Origin: Tetrahymena thermophila SB210
Lineage: Eukaryota > Ciliophora > Oligohymenophorea > Hymenostomatida > Tetrahymenidae
Length of the DNA: 64,000 nucleotides
Assembly: GCF_000189635.1 (NCBI RefSeq)
Contig: NW_002476368.1
Location: 124,001-188,000 of the forward strand
Direction: 5' to 3'
Shown here: piece after piece, positions 24,054 through 37,800 of the stretch
Layout of the letters: each line of letters starts with the position of its first letter
How positions within the stretch are numbered: position 1 is the stretch's first letter
The notes under the pieces: model-generated
What the model was told of the DNA's origin: nothing
Database searches by the model: none
What the model saw: the letters and a program-made list of their open reading frames with translations, nothing else
Translations under genes and position numbers: made by a program

Positions 24054-27000
24054 TTAGTGTGTTTTTTTTTTTCTTTTTTAGTTAATAATTATTTTGAGTT
24101 AATTAAATAATATAAAAATAAAGATTTGTATTTTCATATTTAAAATAAAGCTTAATTTCTAGAAACTATTTATGCTGTTTAGCATTTCTTGTGTCATAAA
24201 AATGATCAGAAATACTTTGAATAGCACACTTTCTATCCTACTTTTGTTGAAAGAGAATTAAATATTTTATATAGTAAAAATAAACAATTTAAATTTAAAT
24301 AAGTAAAAGATATATCTAATTCAAAAATATTTTATAAGTTTAACAATAGAATTATAAAAAAAGATTGTATTTTAGAAAATAGATTATTATAAAAATAATT
24401 GTCATTTTCTTTCTTTTTATTTATTTAAGCAGAATTTCTTATACTAATTTTCTTAATATTACAAACATGAAATTACACTTTTTAACCAAGATAATTTTAT
24501 GTTATTAAATTTTCAAAGTATTACGTAAGATAGTTTAATATATCCACATTTTTCAATTTCAAAAAGCAAATAAAAATTGACCACTCATACCACCTTTTTT
24601 TCTATTTTGCTTAACTTTTCTATATACTCTGAAAAAAAAGATAAAAGATTAATTTTCTTAAAATAGCATTTAATAATTTAAAAAAGAAATATATTTTATT
24701 ATATAATATATATTAAAATTATGATCAATGTGCTTTGTTAATATTTAGCTTTATAAAAAATTATATCTATCTATTTTTAGATTGTATTTGATTCAGCTTT
24801 TAAAATATCTAGAAAAAATAAAAATTGATCTACTATGATGATACTCATTTTCTTAACTTAAATCACTTTGGTTTTTAAAATTAAATATACTACTTTATGA
24901 TGAGATTCCAAAATATTAAATTAGTATAAGTGCTTATTAGAACCATGTAGCTTTTTAACCTTTTCAATTTTTTTAAATTATTCTGCCCCAATTATTTTAA
25001 AACAACTAAGTATATCTTTTCAAAAATAAAATTAATTTAAAAAACAAAGAATTATAGTTAATATATATGAGATTAATGAAATACAATTTAATTAATTTAT
25101 GAAATTTATATTAATTTATTTAAATTAGAAGCTTCTTATTTCATTCAATTAAAGTATTATATAAGTGTTAGAAAAGACTCTTTCTTCTAAATATTAAAAT
25201 AAAATTTACCTTCAAAACATTGAAGAAAATAGTAATATATTTTTTTTTAATTTAAAATTTTAATAAATAATACGAATTATCTAATTAAAAAATTAAAATA
25301 GTAATTGGGTATGTTTTGATTACTATATTATTAAATTAAAAATTTACAAATCTAATTTTACAAATTATTAATAAATATTTTGGTTAGTAACTAGCTTTTA
25401 ATAAATAAACTAAGTAGAATATTAGAATTTCTTAACTTTTCATTTAATAAAAAATTAGCTTTTATTCAATATTTTTATTTTTAGGAGTGGTCTTTTTTAT
25501 CATTTTAATTAAATTTGATTTTATTACTCTTTTACTTAGTGAATGAAAAACCAAAATAAATAAACAAAATTAGGAAGAAATAGAGAAATTTAATAGTTGA
25601 ATAAAATTTAATAAATATTTAATAAAGATTTATTGATTTGATCAAGTATAATTTGAATTTATAATAAATTTATTTATTAGATTAAGTGTTATTTAAATTT
25701 ATAAAACAAATGATAATCTATGTCTTGAAAATATTTAAAATAGAATTTATTTCAATTTTTAAAATTAGATAAAAAAACATAAAAACAATACTTTATATTT
25801 GTATGTATTTTCAAAGTGAAGATAAAAAAAATGATACTAAAGTGTTATTTATTTTAATTAGTTAATTTATTTAATTTTTCCATTTCATTGAACTCAGATT
25901 ATTTTCTATCTAATAAATATTTCTATTTCTTAAACTTTTGATAATAAAATTTATTTTTATTTTTTTTGTCATAAAATATCTTAACTTTTTTTAATTTTTA
26001 TAATTAAATAAATCAAAATAATTGTAAATAATTATTAAATTTTCTTCAAAAATGCTTTAGCAGCAGATAAAAAAACTTCACAAAAATAATAATACACTTA
26101 TTAACAGATATAGTTTGTTTTAAATACATTTAGAAGCTCTATAAATAAATTTTAACCAACCATATATTTATCTAAGAAATCATATTTAAAGGTGATTTAA
26201 AAAAAAAATTATTGGATCTTGAGATTATTTTTTTATTTTTAATATGCTCAATATAATATAACTCATTTAATTAATTTATAAAATCTTAAAAAGTTTGTTA
26301 AACTATGAACTATGTATGATACAGTAAAGAGAATGTATATTTATGAGAAAAGTTAAAAAGAAAGTTGAAGTTGGATCCACATTTAAATGTAAGTAATTTT
26401 CTAATTAAAAATTAAGAAATTTTATAATTTGTGTTGTTGAAAAAAAAAATTTTGCTTTATTTTTTTAATAATGGAAATTTGTCATTTATTATAAAGAGTT
26501 TTATTTTTAATTAAATTTTTGAAAGTATTATTTTTATTCTTATATAAAATTTGGAATTTATCGCTTGTAAAATGAATGTTTTTATTTAAGAATTTAATTA
26601 TTTTTGCCTCAAAATTTTTAAATAAGAAGGTAGGAGAAAAATATAAGCATTCTAAATTAATATAATTATATATTCTTTTGGTGCAGGTTAATAATTAATT
26701 GATTTACTATTTGTTTCGACAGATTATAAGTTAATAGAAATTTGCTTTCACATTGATAAACATTGATAAAATTAATTCTTGTGTAACTACAAACATTAAA
26801 AAATTATATTTTTTAGAAATAGCTAAAATTTTTGATCCGGATGTATAAAATTAACAATTACTTTTATAATTTAGTTTAAACTTACATAGATTTACTTTAA
26901 AATATTTATCTAATTAATCAGAAAAATATAATAGATAACATTAAATGTTAAAAAAAATTAATTCTAGATATTTAAATAAAATATATAATGCCTTGATATC

Positions 27001-27351
27001 TAATATTTAAATATTATTGCTTTATGATTTTATTGAATAAATTAAATAAAAATACAATTCGAAGTAAATATAAATCAGATTTTTGATAAGGAAAATTAAT
27101 TGTTTTTTGATAAGGGAACAAAAAGAGATAAAAGAAATTAAATATAAACTCATTTCTGATCATTCCTAAAAATATGAAAAACAGAAATAAATACTTTAAA
27201 TAAGAAGAAACTAAATGATCAGATAATAATTTTAGAAGAAGATTGAAGAATTTCGATAAAAATTTAATCTAAAAAGAGAAACTAAGTAATTACAAACAGT
27301 TCAATTAAACTAAATCTTCTAATCAAAAGAAAATATCACAATAAAAAAACA
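24054..27351. other. Gene-poor A+T-rich region
   Basis: 3.3 kb in which I could support no gene or RNA. A purine-rich motif copy lies at 26624-26640. GGATCCACATTTAAATG near 26374 resembles the sequence at the break of the 5S relic (GATCCCATTTAAATG at 2939) and may be a chance match. Genes with very short exons could be missed here. Confidence 0.45.
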
Positions 27352-27528
27352 ATGGAAGAAAATAAAATACTTGAAGATAAAATTTTTTAGACCTTAGATG
27401 ATTCTTCGTCTAACCAGACAAATTAAAAATGGACATGGAATCAAATTTTTATTTTTTTATTAAGTAAAGCTTTAAAAGGATTCGTATTTGCTATATTGCT
27501 CTATTTTCTTAAGTTATAAGGACTTTGA
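27352..27528 (+). CDS. Possible small single-pass membrane protein
   Basis: An ATG after an A-rich leader opens a 58-codon frame ending at TGA 27526-27528. The first ~30 residues are acidic and polar (MEENKILEDKIFQTLDDSSS). The last 28 are hydrophobic (WNQIFIFLLSKALKGFVFAI), compatible with a tail-anchored membrane peptide. An overlapping frame on the same strand stays open longer but has no coding character. At this length, with only TGA as stop, the frame could occur by chance. No family recognised. Confidence 0.3.
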
Positions 27529-28112
27529 TAGAGTACAACTAATATTAAATTATTCATCATATTTGATATAAAATTTATATTTTACAGACCTAAATTGCAA
27601 ACTTAAATACCATATTAAATTAAAATAAAACAAATTTTATCAAAATAAAATATTATTATTATTAAATTTTATTGTATATTTATTATAAAAAACTTACTTT
27701 TCTCTTTATTTTTTTGATTTTTCTTTAATAAAACACTTCAAGTCTTCATTCGTTAATTAATAAATCTATTAAAATTAATTTTTTTTTCTTTTATCATTAA
27801 ATTACAAAAATAAAGAGGGCATTCTGAGAATATTTGTTTTATATTTTAATAATTTTAGGTGAAACTAACTAACTCCAACCTAAAGTCAAAAAAAGAAGTA
27901 ACCTTGAAAAAGACCCTACCTCAGGGTACTATATTTATATATATTTGAATTGTAGTAAGCTATATGAAAGAGATTAGCAATATTATATAATTATTAAATA
28001 AATCTAATTGATATTTGTATTTAAATCTTTCAAATTGATCCCAACACTATAAAAAACCAATTATCAAATAATTTGCTTAATAATTACTCAGAAATATCTT
28101 AAGGATATAAAT
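27529..28112. other. Intergenic with an ACCCT...AGGGT element
   Basis: A+T-rich. Around 27910-27940 is ACCCTACCTCAGGGT followed by ACTATATTTATATATA, an inverted relative of the palindrome at 11874-11893. Nothing else is supported. Confidence 0.5.
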
Positions 28113-28401
28113 ATGAATCTAATATCAGACACTAAATTTTTTTTTGAGTAGAGTTATAAAGTATTTTGATTAAATCTAAGTTTAGATTATAGATTGCTTA
28201 AATCAATAATCAATTTTAATAGATTTCCTTATTTAGCGATACCATCCTACACCTACTTCTAATATAGATTTTTATCTTTTTAAGATTTAAGCTCCTATTT
28301 CTGATTAACCAAGTTATGATGATTACTCTCAATTAAATAAAGTAAGTGATTTATGCTAATTTAGGTAGTATAGTAGGACTAGATTATTTTATTTATACTG
28401 A
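28113..28401 (+). CDS. Possible small two-exon protein, unknown
   Basis: Exon 1 is 28113-28160 (ATG, 16 codons). A 76-bp intron (28161-28236) begins GTATTTTG and ends ATTTAG. Exon 2 is 28237-28401 ending in TGA. The total is 70 residues, phase 0 at the junction. The exon 2 frame has a mixed, protein-like composition (RYHPTPTSNIDFYLF, then ISDQPSYDDYSQLNK) unlike the surrounding DNA. A perfect donor, GTAAGTG, sits in exon 2 at ~28334, so a third exon downstream is an alternative. The unspliced frame hits TGA at ~28168. No domain recognised. Confidence 0.4.
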
Positions 28402-28816
28402 AGGCATTGTAAGGATTATGTATAAACTATGTTGTATCTATTTGATTAACTATTAGCTTTACAATAAAAGATGAATTTTGTAAAGTTTAAAAAGATAAAT
28501 TCTACTAGCTAGTTTTTATTAAATATAAACAAAAAATAATACTTTTATGGTATTAAATATAAAAGATATTTTACTCATAATATTAGTAAGTGTGTATATA
28601 TTTATTTAGAATAATTTAGCTTAATCAAAGTATTTATAGACAAACAAAATAAATTATTGTTAATATAAATTTGTTTTTAAGGGATTTATTTGTACAACTA
28701 AGAAAGTAGGATAATCTATTGAAATAAAAAGAAGTTTATTGAATTTACTTTAACTTTTTTTAATTAAAAAAAATTCATAAGCTGAATTAATTATTTTTTT
28801 AATGCATATTAGAAAT
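28402..28816. other. Intergenic, nothing recognised
   Basis: A+T-rich sequence between the tentative small gene and the tRNA gene, without supported features. Confidence 0.5.
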
Positions 28817-28822
28817 AAAAAA
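28817..28822 (-). terminator. Pol III terminator of tRNA-Asn
   Basis: Six consecutive T on the minus strand start two bases after the tRNA 3' end, the standard RNA polymerase III stop. Confidence 0.85.
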
Positions 28823-28823
28823 G

Positions 28824-28897
28824 CGCTCGATGTAGGGATCGAACCTACGACCTTGCGGTTAACAGCCGCATGCTCTAACCAGCTGAGCTAATCGAGC
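28824..28897 (-). tRNA. tRNA-Asn (anticodon GUU)
   Basis: A full cloverleaf on the minus strand, 74 nt with the discriminator base G. Acceptor arms GCTCGAT and ATCGAGC pair perfectly. The D arm carries AGCTCAGCTGGTTAGAGC, which includes box A. The anticodon stem TGCGG/CCGCA encloses loop CTGTTAA with anticodon GTT. The T arm GTAGGTTCGATCCCTAC contains box B. No intron and no encoded CCA, as expected for a nuclear tRNA. GUU reads AAC and AAU. Confidence 0.97.
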
Positions 28898-29269
28898 TAC
28901 CAATATGGTAAAGGATATAAATAAATTTATTTGTAAAAAAATAAAGGAAGTATATAATTAAATAAAAGATCATTTTAATATCTGCTCATCCGCATGAAGT
29001 TTATAGACGTAAAAAAGGCACTTTTAAAATTAAATAAATTAATTAATATCAAATTATCCAAATATATTTTTTAATTTTTTAATTTATAATTTGAGTATAT
29101 CAATAAAATTTTCGAAGTGTAAATATAATTTTGGTGATATGCATAATTAAATTATCTGTTTGTGTAGATTATAAATTGATAAATATCTTTTTTATTACAT
29201 TAGATTTCATAACAAATATTAAATTAACAAATATTAAACGAAAAAATATCTAATAGAAAATAAGCATAA
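28898..29269. other. Intergenic between tRNA and glycerol kinase
   Basis: About 370 bases of A+T-rich DNA upstream of both diverging genes. I see no specific regulatory site. Confidence 0.5.
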
Positions 29270-31324
29270 ATGTCTTGTAATTTATTTGCAAAAGGATTAA
29301 GCAAGTTTAGGTTTTCAACTAAGGTAATATTATTAAAGCGCTTGTGATCAATTCAAAGATATCTTACTTAACATAGAAAGACAGGATTCTTCTTGGAGCA
29401 TTAGATTAAAGTACTACAGGTACTAAATTTGTTGTATTTGATTCATTAGGAAATCAAATACAACAGGATATGATTCCTCATGAGCAAATCACACAAAAGC
29501 CTGGTTGGCTTGAGCATAATCCTGAATAAATTCTAGAAAATGCTAATAAAGCTATTTAAAATACTGTGAAGAAATTAGAATAAGACGGATTTTCCATATC
29601 TTAAATAAAGAGCATTGGTGTAACTAATTAGAGAGAAACTGTAGTTGCCTGGAATAAAAAAACAGGTTTTTTCTTTATAAGCATCATATTTATAATAAAT
29701 CAAGTTGAATAAAAAAAGGAAAACCTTACAACAATGCATTGGTGTGGAGTGACACACGTACTAGAGAAATTTGCAAAAAATATTTGGAAAAAAATAATGG
29801 AAATGCAAATTATTATTCAAAGATAACAGGATTGCCTATTAACACTTACTTTTCTTCATACAAAATTAGATGGTATTTCGTTTTTTGTAATTAATACTGA
29901 ATAAAATGTCTTTATAAACTTAGGTTACTTGAAAATGTCCCTTAAATCAGATAAGATTTATTCAAAGATGTTGCTTTTGGAAACATGGATTCCTGGTTGG
30001 TTTGGGTATTACAATTTTTAATTAAATATGATATTAATAAACAAGTAGAACTTAAATTTTATTTTTTACTAATAAATGAATTATTAAACAATAGAATCTC
30101 ACTAAAGGAAATCACTTCACAGACGTTACAAATGCTTCAAGAACATCTCTTCTTAACATCAAAAATCTTAAATATGAAAAATCTATATTGAAGTAATAAA
30201 ATTTCTGTTATTATAATTGAAAACATGTTTTAATTTATAATTAGTGACTTTGAAATTCCTGAAGAAACACTGCCTAAGGTTCTTTCTAGCTCACAGGAGT
30301 TTGGTATAATTTAAGATGGCCCTTTAAAAGGAATTCCTATAACAGCATGCCTTGGAGATTAGCAAGCAGCAAGTGTTGGTCATGGTCTGTTTAATCTTGG
30401 AGATTCTAAAAATACATATGGAACAGGATGCTTCTTCTTAGTTAATACAGGAACTGAACCTCGCTTTGTTGAAGGAGGAGGTCTTTTAACAACTATCCTA
30501 TATAAATTAGGGAAGAATGAACCAACAGTATATGCATTAGAGGGATCTATCGAGGCAGGTGGTTCTTCAATCAATTGGGCTAGGGATAATATGGGTAAAA
30601 AATTAAATTAATTGAAATTATTGAAACTTTTAAATAAACCAATTAAGATGAATTTGAAATTAGGAGCAAATTCTTTTAGATTTTACATAAAACATTTTAA
30701 AAAATGTTTACTGAATTTTATTAAAAAACCAAATAGGACTTTACAAAGATTTTCATGAACTTAAAGATTTGATTGACAAAACAAAAGATACTTAAGGTGT
30801 TTACTTTGTTCCTGCATTCAGTGGCTTGTTTTCACCCTTTTGGAGAGAAGATGCTGCTGGTTGTATATTAGGATTAACTATGCACTCAAAGAAAGAACAC
30901 ATATTAAGAGCTTTGCTAGAGGGTATAGCTTACAGAACAAGAGATGTAAATAATTTACTTAAATAATTTCAAAAAATTAAAATTGAAAAAAAAGGTCGTT
31001 GAAGCTTTTGAAGCTACAGCTGGATATAAAATAGATTCTTTGAAGATTGATGGAGGTCTCTCTAAGAATAAATTTTTAATGTAATTTTAGGCAGATATTT
31101 TATAAAAAGACATATATCAAACTAAGGTAGTAGATAGCACATGCTTAGGAGTAGCATTTGCTGCTGGACTTTCATCAAATGTTTACAAAGACGTTGAAGA
31201 ATTAAAGTAATATATAGAAATAGAAACTAAAGTTTAATACAACTCTTAGTTCTCAAATTAAGCAGAAGAATAATATAAAAAGTGGAAGAAAGCTATTCAA
31301 AGATCTATGGATTGGAAAGATTGA
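29270..31324 (+). CDS. GK: Glycerol kinase, eight exons
   Basis: FGGY-family glycerol kinase (glycerol + ATP to sn-glycerol 3-phosphate + ADP). Exons: 29270-29323, 29377-29665, 29719-29872, 29924-30005, 30095-30192, 30245-30594, 30737-30945, 30995-31324. The sum is 1566 nt, 521 residues, close to the ~500 usual in the family. All introns are GT...AG with consistent phase; most are 49-53 bp. Motifs in order: [15 protein letters not shown] (phosphate loop), [103 protein letters not shown] and [19 protein letters not shown]. Catalytic Asp and both FGGY signature regions look intact. Exon 1 alone encodes an 18-residue Arg/Lys/Phe/Ser-rich leader ([18 protein letters not shown]) resembling a mitochondrial presequence; this targeting is an inference. 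Confidence 0.96.
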
Positions 31325-31671
31325 AGAGTTAGCACAATTTGTGTAAAGATATTTTTCTTACAGTATAAAAAGAGTTTTGTATTAATTAAAATTTATTATT
31401 GCTTGTTAGTTTGTGTTTTATTGTTTTTAAAAAAATAATAAATTAATATTTTTGTAATTATTTTATTTTTAAAAATTGTTTTTTTTTTATTCAAACACTC
31501 TTATTTTCAATTCAAAGTAAATATTCTATTTTTAACATAGGGTATACCTAAAAAATTGCCATTATAAATATATAAAATTTATCAAAACTGAGAATATTAA
31601 TAGAATAGGATTAGAAAAAGGAAAGAGAGAGAAAGTGAAATAAAAATTGATTAATTATTAAGAAAGAATAT
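31325..31671. other. Intergenic, nothing recognised
   Basis: 3' flank of glycerol kinase. A+T-rich, with no supported feature. Confidence 0.5.
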
Positions 31672-31876
31672 ATGAAAAAAGAAAACCCGACTAAATAACG
31701 ATAAATAAAAGCAGTTAGCTACAATCAAACGATATAATTATAATTCATATAAATTAAATAAAAAAGTCAGAAGCTTAAACTCAAAGAATTAGAAAAACAG
31801 AAAACTTGATGCTTTATTGAGCTAATCAGAATAGAAATCTCACATAAAGAATTGTAATAAATATATCAATAACTGA
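31672..31876 (+). CDS. Possible tiny basic protein, low confidence
   Basis: Local G+C is higher than in the flanks. An ATG frame meets TGA after 46 codons. A two-exon model (31672-31713, 31793-31876; 79-bp GT...AG intron) gives a 41-residue Lys-rich chain, MKKENPTKQRQIKA joined to KNRKLDALLSQSEQKS, in phase and ending at TGA 31874-31876. No family recognised. Chance is a real alternative for something so short. Confidence 0.22.
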
Positions 31877-34800
31877 ATGACCAATAAAATTTTATTTATT
31901 TGTGGTCAATATCATAGTCTTAATTATGAAATATTAATTAAAAAAATTAAAACTAATGAAAATTTTAAAATAAAATTCTTTTAAAGTAATTTAGTCATTT
32001 ATATTATATTCATAAAATTATAAAATAATAGGTTCTTTATTTTATTTTTTCAATCATTAACATCCTTTTATTTCATCGTAAGACTATTGCTTAGAAAAGA
32101 CTTTTAATTGAGTTTCAAAAATTTATTAAAGGAAATAATGAGAAAGTTTTATATTTTTAAATAATAAAGATAAATTTTAAAAAAAGAAATAGATTTTATT
32201 ATTAAAATAAAATATCTTATTTTTCTTATATTAATTAACACACTTAGATAATGCATTTAGGTAATTTATATTATCTCAATAAAAAAACATTAGAAATAGA
32301 TTCTACACATTCATATTTATATTAATTGAGAAAAAACAATTAAATCCAATATAAATGGTATTATTTTTTTAAATGAATAAAAAAATTTACCTTAAATTTA
32401 AATAGTGAAAATTAATTATGGATAAAAATAGTCATCCAAAAATTAAAGCTGAATATGAGAATAAAATACCATGAATAACATTAATTATCACCAAATATCA
32501 CTCATATCTTGTTTTAAAATATCTAATTTTTTTAATCTGTTTAATTTTACCTCTCATCTATTATATGTATATAAAAATTGTATTATGTATGTTTAAATGA
32601 TAGTAAATTACTTCATACGAAAATACTTTTCTTTTAATACTGCATAAACAGTTTGATCTTATTGATTCATGATCATTAATTTCAATCAAAGTGTTAGTAT
32701 TTTATTCAATTAAAAAAACTCTCTTTTATTATACAATATAATAGATAAAAAATTGCATTAAATTTATATCTAAATATTCCTAAAAAAATTTTTTAAAAGA
32801 GATATTTCAATAAAAGGGTTTATATTACCATATATTTAAATACTTTGGATTTGAAAAATGTGAATTAATACATATTTTAAATTATCTTTATGAATTGTAA
32901 TATGTAACAAACATAATAAGATAATACTGGTTAGGATTATGTCAAATACATTTGACCAAATAAACAAAAGTAGAGTAAGCTAATTAGTACAAAATGCTTT
33001 TCAAGTTATTGTATAGAAATATAAAATTTTAAATATTCTTTAGTTTACATATTTTGCTAAACATTAACTCTTAGTAATTATCTTTACAATTTATTAGAAT
33101 TTATTATATCTTTAGAACCAATAAATATATAATTTTTTTCATTGATACAATTTAATTTTAACTCTTTTGAAAATTATATTTTAAAATATAAATGTTAAAT
33201 AGCGTGATTAAATGTGTTGAGTCAAATAGATATACTATGTTCTTACTAGAAATAATAATCAGTCATTTAATTTAGATTTTAAATAAAATTTTCAAGTAAA
33301 AAGTGTTTATTGTAAGGGTTTTGAATCAATTAAATTTAAAATGTTAAAAATAACTTTTGCAAGTAAACTTTTTTGGTTTTTTAGTTATCTATTCTTCTAT
33401 TTTAATTTAAATTAAAAAGTAAAAAAGTAAATTTTCTACAAGTAAATTTGTGTAAGTTAAAGATTTTCTGAAAAAATTAAATTACATATTTTATTAATGC
33501 GATTAAAAGTCTCTGCTTTTAAAATAAGAAATTTTAACATAAATTTTTGTAACCAATAAGAAAAATAAATCTCAAATAAAATAAAAAAATTATATTCTAA
33601 ATGTACTTCTAGAAAATACAAATGGATATTTATTTTTAATTAAAAGCAAAAAATTTAAATTGTTAAATACAAACTTTATGATTTAAAAAGCAAATTTTAA
33701 CTAAAATCAAACTACTAGTTAATTTTAGCTTACTAATTTTAGGTATTTATAAATCTTTTGTTTTAAATAACATTTTTAGTACGAGTAAAGAACATAGCTT
33801 GATAAAATTTAAAATTTAAATAATACATTTGAAAAGAATTAACCTCTAAGACTTTGCATATTTCGATTGTGGTAGTTTTGAAGTGATTTATTTTAATTTA
33901 TAGAACTAAATTAAAATGTTAGTGATTATAATTTTTCTATAAAAATCTGATAAATGAAAAATATTTGGCTTTTATAAAAGATTATACTGGAAACTTCTTA
34001 ATATTTAAGATGTATGGCTTATATCAATTAGAAAAACTTTAGAATTTATTAAAACTAAATTTCATATTTTAATAAAAGAATAGAAATAAAATAAATCACT
34101 ACTCTATTTTCTATGGTAAAATTAAATTAAAAAAGTGAATCTCTTTTAATTGTTAAAAAGAGCTAGAAAAATTTAAATTATTTTCATTCATTATTGATCT
34201 TAATTGACTGTATCAATCTTTAATAAAAACCATTTCGGTTTTTAAAAATATAAAGCTTGAACGAATTTACATAATTTTAGTTATATATACCAAATTATGC
34301 AATTGATGTATAATTTTAGTAATACCAATTATAAAAATATATAATTTCAGTTTAATTTTCATCAAAAAAATTAACACTTGAATTTTAATTTTAAAGAAAT
34401 TTTAAATCATATGAAAATCATTGAAAAATAATAAATTTATATATTTGAAATTTAAAAAGTTCAATTCAAATTAATTAGATGTGAACTTGTTTGAGTTTAT
34501 AAAATTAAAAGCTTTATAAAATACTTTTGTGTATGATTTATTATAGAGTAATTAATTCTTCTACTAATTAGTTCTATAAATGACTTGTAATGAATTATAA
34601 ATATTGAAATAATCATAATTTACACAAATTTATATATTCTATGCTACGCTTTTTTTGATATTATTTTTATTATTATTTAAAGGCTGATTAGCTTTTTTGA
34701 TTTCTTAACTAGCCTTTTAATTTGAATCTAATAAATTTTCATATAATATTAAGAAGAAGATATTAAGAAAAAAACATGTTTACATTATTAACAAAGGCTT

Positions 34801-37800
34801 TATTATAATTTCGAAAGCAAGTAATCATTTTGTTCTCTTTTCAAAACTAATTTTAGAACCAAACAAATTTTTCAGGAGAAGGAAATACTCGAAAATAATT
34901 TAAATAATAAATATCGCTATCCATGGAATTAATGAACAGTGTTACACACTAATTAAAATATAAACCAAAAATAATTATTTTGTAATAATCGCATATATTT
35001 CAGTAATGAACGAATGATTGAGGTTAATTTGTTTTGAATTTTCTTAAATTAACAAAAATAGAAAACATTATAATCAAATTTACAGTTTTTAACTATTAGG
35101 AATGACTGTAAATTAATTTTGAAGAATGTTATAACATAAGATATTTCTTACTGATTAAATTTTAAAATAGCAAAGACAGTAATTATTTTAAGACAAATCA
35201 TAAAGATATATAATATATACATGCTATGTAATAATAATAACATAAGCAAACGCAAGCTATTTAAAGAGAGATTTAAAAATATTTTATATTCAGCTATTTA
35301 ATTAGAAAATAAAAACCATTTTTTAACTTTTTTATTTGAATTGCAACTAAAAATAAATTTTGCATAAATAACGAAATAGTTAATTGATATCGGTTTTAGA
35401 AAGTGTAAATAAATGAATTTATTTCATAGAAAATCCAAATAAATATTTATTATAAAATTTGTTTATAATTAAATAATTAGATTAGTAATATAAATTCTTT
35501 TATTGATATATTTATTAACATCATTCTATGTACTTGCAGAAATAAACATTTTATATAAACATATTTACAGCTTTAATTTAATGTTAAATGTTGATTATTT
35601 GCATTAATTTGATTACTAAGTATTCAATTTTACTTTTCACAATATATAATTTTTGTTAATTTGTGAATAACTTTTTCATAAATATGGGCTCATTTATTTT
35701 TTATAGCTATAAAGATATATTTAGAAACATGTTTGATAAATCTTAGGTAATAAGTAAATAACTATACTAGGAGTAAATTTATCTAAGTTTTTAGTTTTCC
35801 AAATTATTTATTTTTGAATTATGTGTAAGCAACAACTAATTTGATTACAAGTGAGAAGTGATTTGATAAAAATATTTGAAATTACATGAGTTGAAATGCA
35901 TCATACAATTTAATATAGAAGCGAAATAACAAATTTCCCAAAAATTGTTATTTACATGTAAGAATAAGTTTTATTATCTATGTAAACGTATGTTATTTTG
36001 ATTGTAATAGAAATTTATTTATCCATTAGTTTATTTTATTGTTTTATATATAATTATAAAATTCTTCATTTATTTTGAGTACCAACCTAATTACTAATGA
36101 AGAATTCCATTAAGATTAATTACTGTTTATATTTTTTGAATAAGTTTTTTATGGATGATTTGATTTTGATTGTAATAGAAATTTATTAAATCATACTTTA
36201 TAAAATTCTTCATCGCAAATGAAATTATGATCATACTGATAATTATATGCAATTTTTACTTATTTTACCTGTGGTCTTTTTTGTTTGTATAATTTCTACT
36301 GATATTAATATAAAATACGAAATATAAGCTAAATATGATCATAAAAATCTATTTTCATGAAAATTAAATAGTATTTTCCCACGCTTTTTATGGTAAAATT
36401 TCTTTTTTTAAATATTTGATAATAAAAAATATATGAATACTGATTAAAAATAAAATTTGGTTGTTTTAATCAATCAATTATTATTAATCAAGTGTTTTCT
36501 GATGAAGATTTTTAATTAATATTTTTAATGAATAAAAACAATTCCTTAGATTTTGAATATTTTTGATAAATGTCCTTAAATAATCTTTAAAATTGAAATA
36601 CTCTGTATCCTCAAAAAATACTTTTTCAATGATATTGAAAGAATTTAGAATATTTTTCTTATTTTATGTTTCCGTTCAATAATTTTTTTAGTCTTTCTTC
36701 GAATGTGCACAAAATTTGCATTTTAAGTAACAAGCCCAACCAAAACTGTATCTTGTTATTTAATGATATTATTTTTATACAATATCTCAGTAATCAATAC
36801 TAAGGGGTGGGACCTATAATTAAATATACAAAAAAAGAAATATTTATCAATTATGCCATGTAAATCAATAGAGTAAAAAATATACAAAAAACCCAATAAC
36901 AGAATATATAGATTAGTCTGAATCATACATTTTTTTGTATTTTTTGTGAATATTATAATACCAAATAAAGATAATAGATGGCAAAAATTTTATGTCATAA
37001 AGTAATAAAATTTTAATCCATAATTAATCTTTATTTGGTTAATATTTTCAACAGAATGGATATTGATATACAATTTACATTCGTACATCTTTTAAATCTG
37101 AAATAAAAAGAGTAAGTAAATGGGCATAATTAATTTAATTTTTATTTCATTTTCATGCATTTGAAAGAAATTTAACTAAATACAACAAAAGAGTCCAGTA
37201 AGTATAAAAACTAGATAAATACCATTTAAAAAGCATTTTTTTGGAATTAATGTATTTATAGAAAATACTATTTTTTTAGATTTTTAACTCGATACTTCTT
37301 CGTAAGATTAGCTAGTATAACGAATTTATCTAATTTTACTAGCCTTAGAACCCTAATAATAAACAGCACCTTGAAAATTGTAAGTTATTTAATTATTTCA
37401 ATCCAATAAAAAATGAAAGGTTAATTAATGAATACAATCTAAGTAATAGTTAATTTTTTATTCAATTAACTTTTTTTTAATATTAGAAAAATTTGTTAAT
37501 AATGCTTAATCAGTATTAAAAATAAAAATAAACGAGTATAGGTTGCTTTAAAAGATATTTTTTTAACTGAAATTTAATTTTAACTGGAAAAATAAATATA
37601 TTCAAGCTTGAAATCATAGCTAAAACTTTAATCTTAAAAAAAACGCTTAAAAATTATATTTTCATCAATTATACTTACATAATTAAGTCATTGAAAAGCT
37701 CGTTAATTAATGACTCATTTTATTACACAATAAAATAACTTAATGCGTTAAGCCTGCAAAATAAACAATTGATTGCTAATTTAATTTCAACCTAAATACA

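Noticed and set aside
26370-26400. Second 5S relic
   Set aside because: Similarity to the 5S relic is limited to ~20 bases around GATCC...CATTTAAATG, beyond where the 5S match ends, so a 5S origin is not supported.
27208-27800. Long TGA-free frame overlapping the small 58-codon ORF
   Set aside because: Composition is that of random A+T-rich DNA (Lys/Asn/Leu/Tyr runs) and it passes through clearly non-coding sequence.
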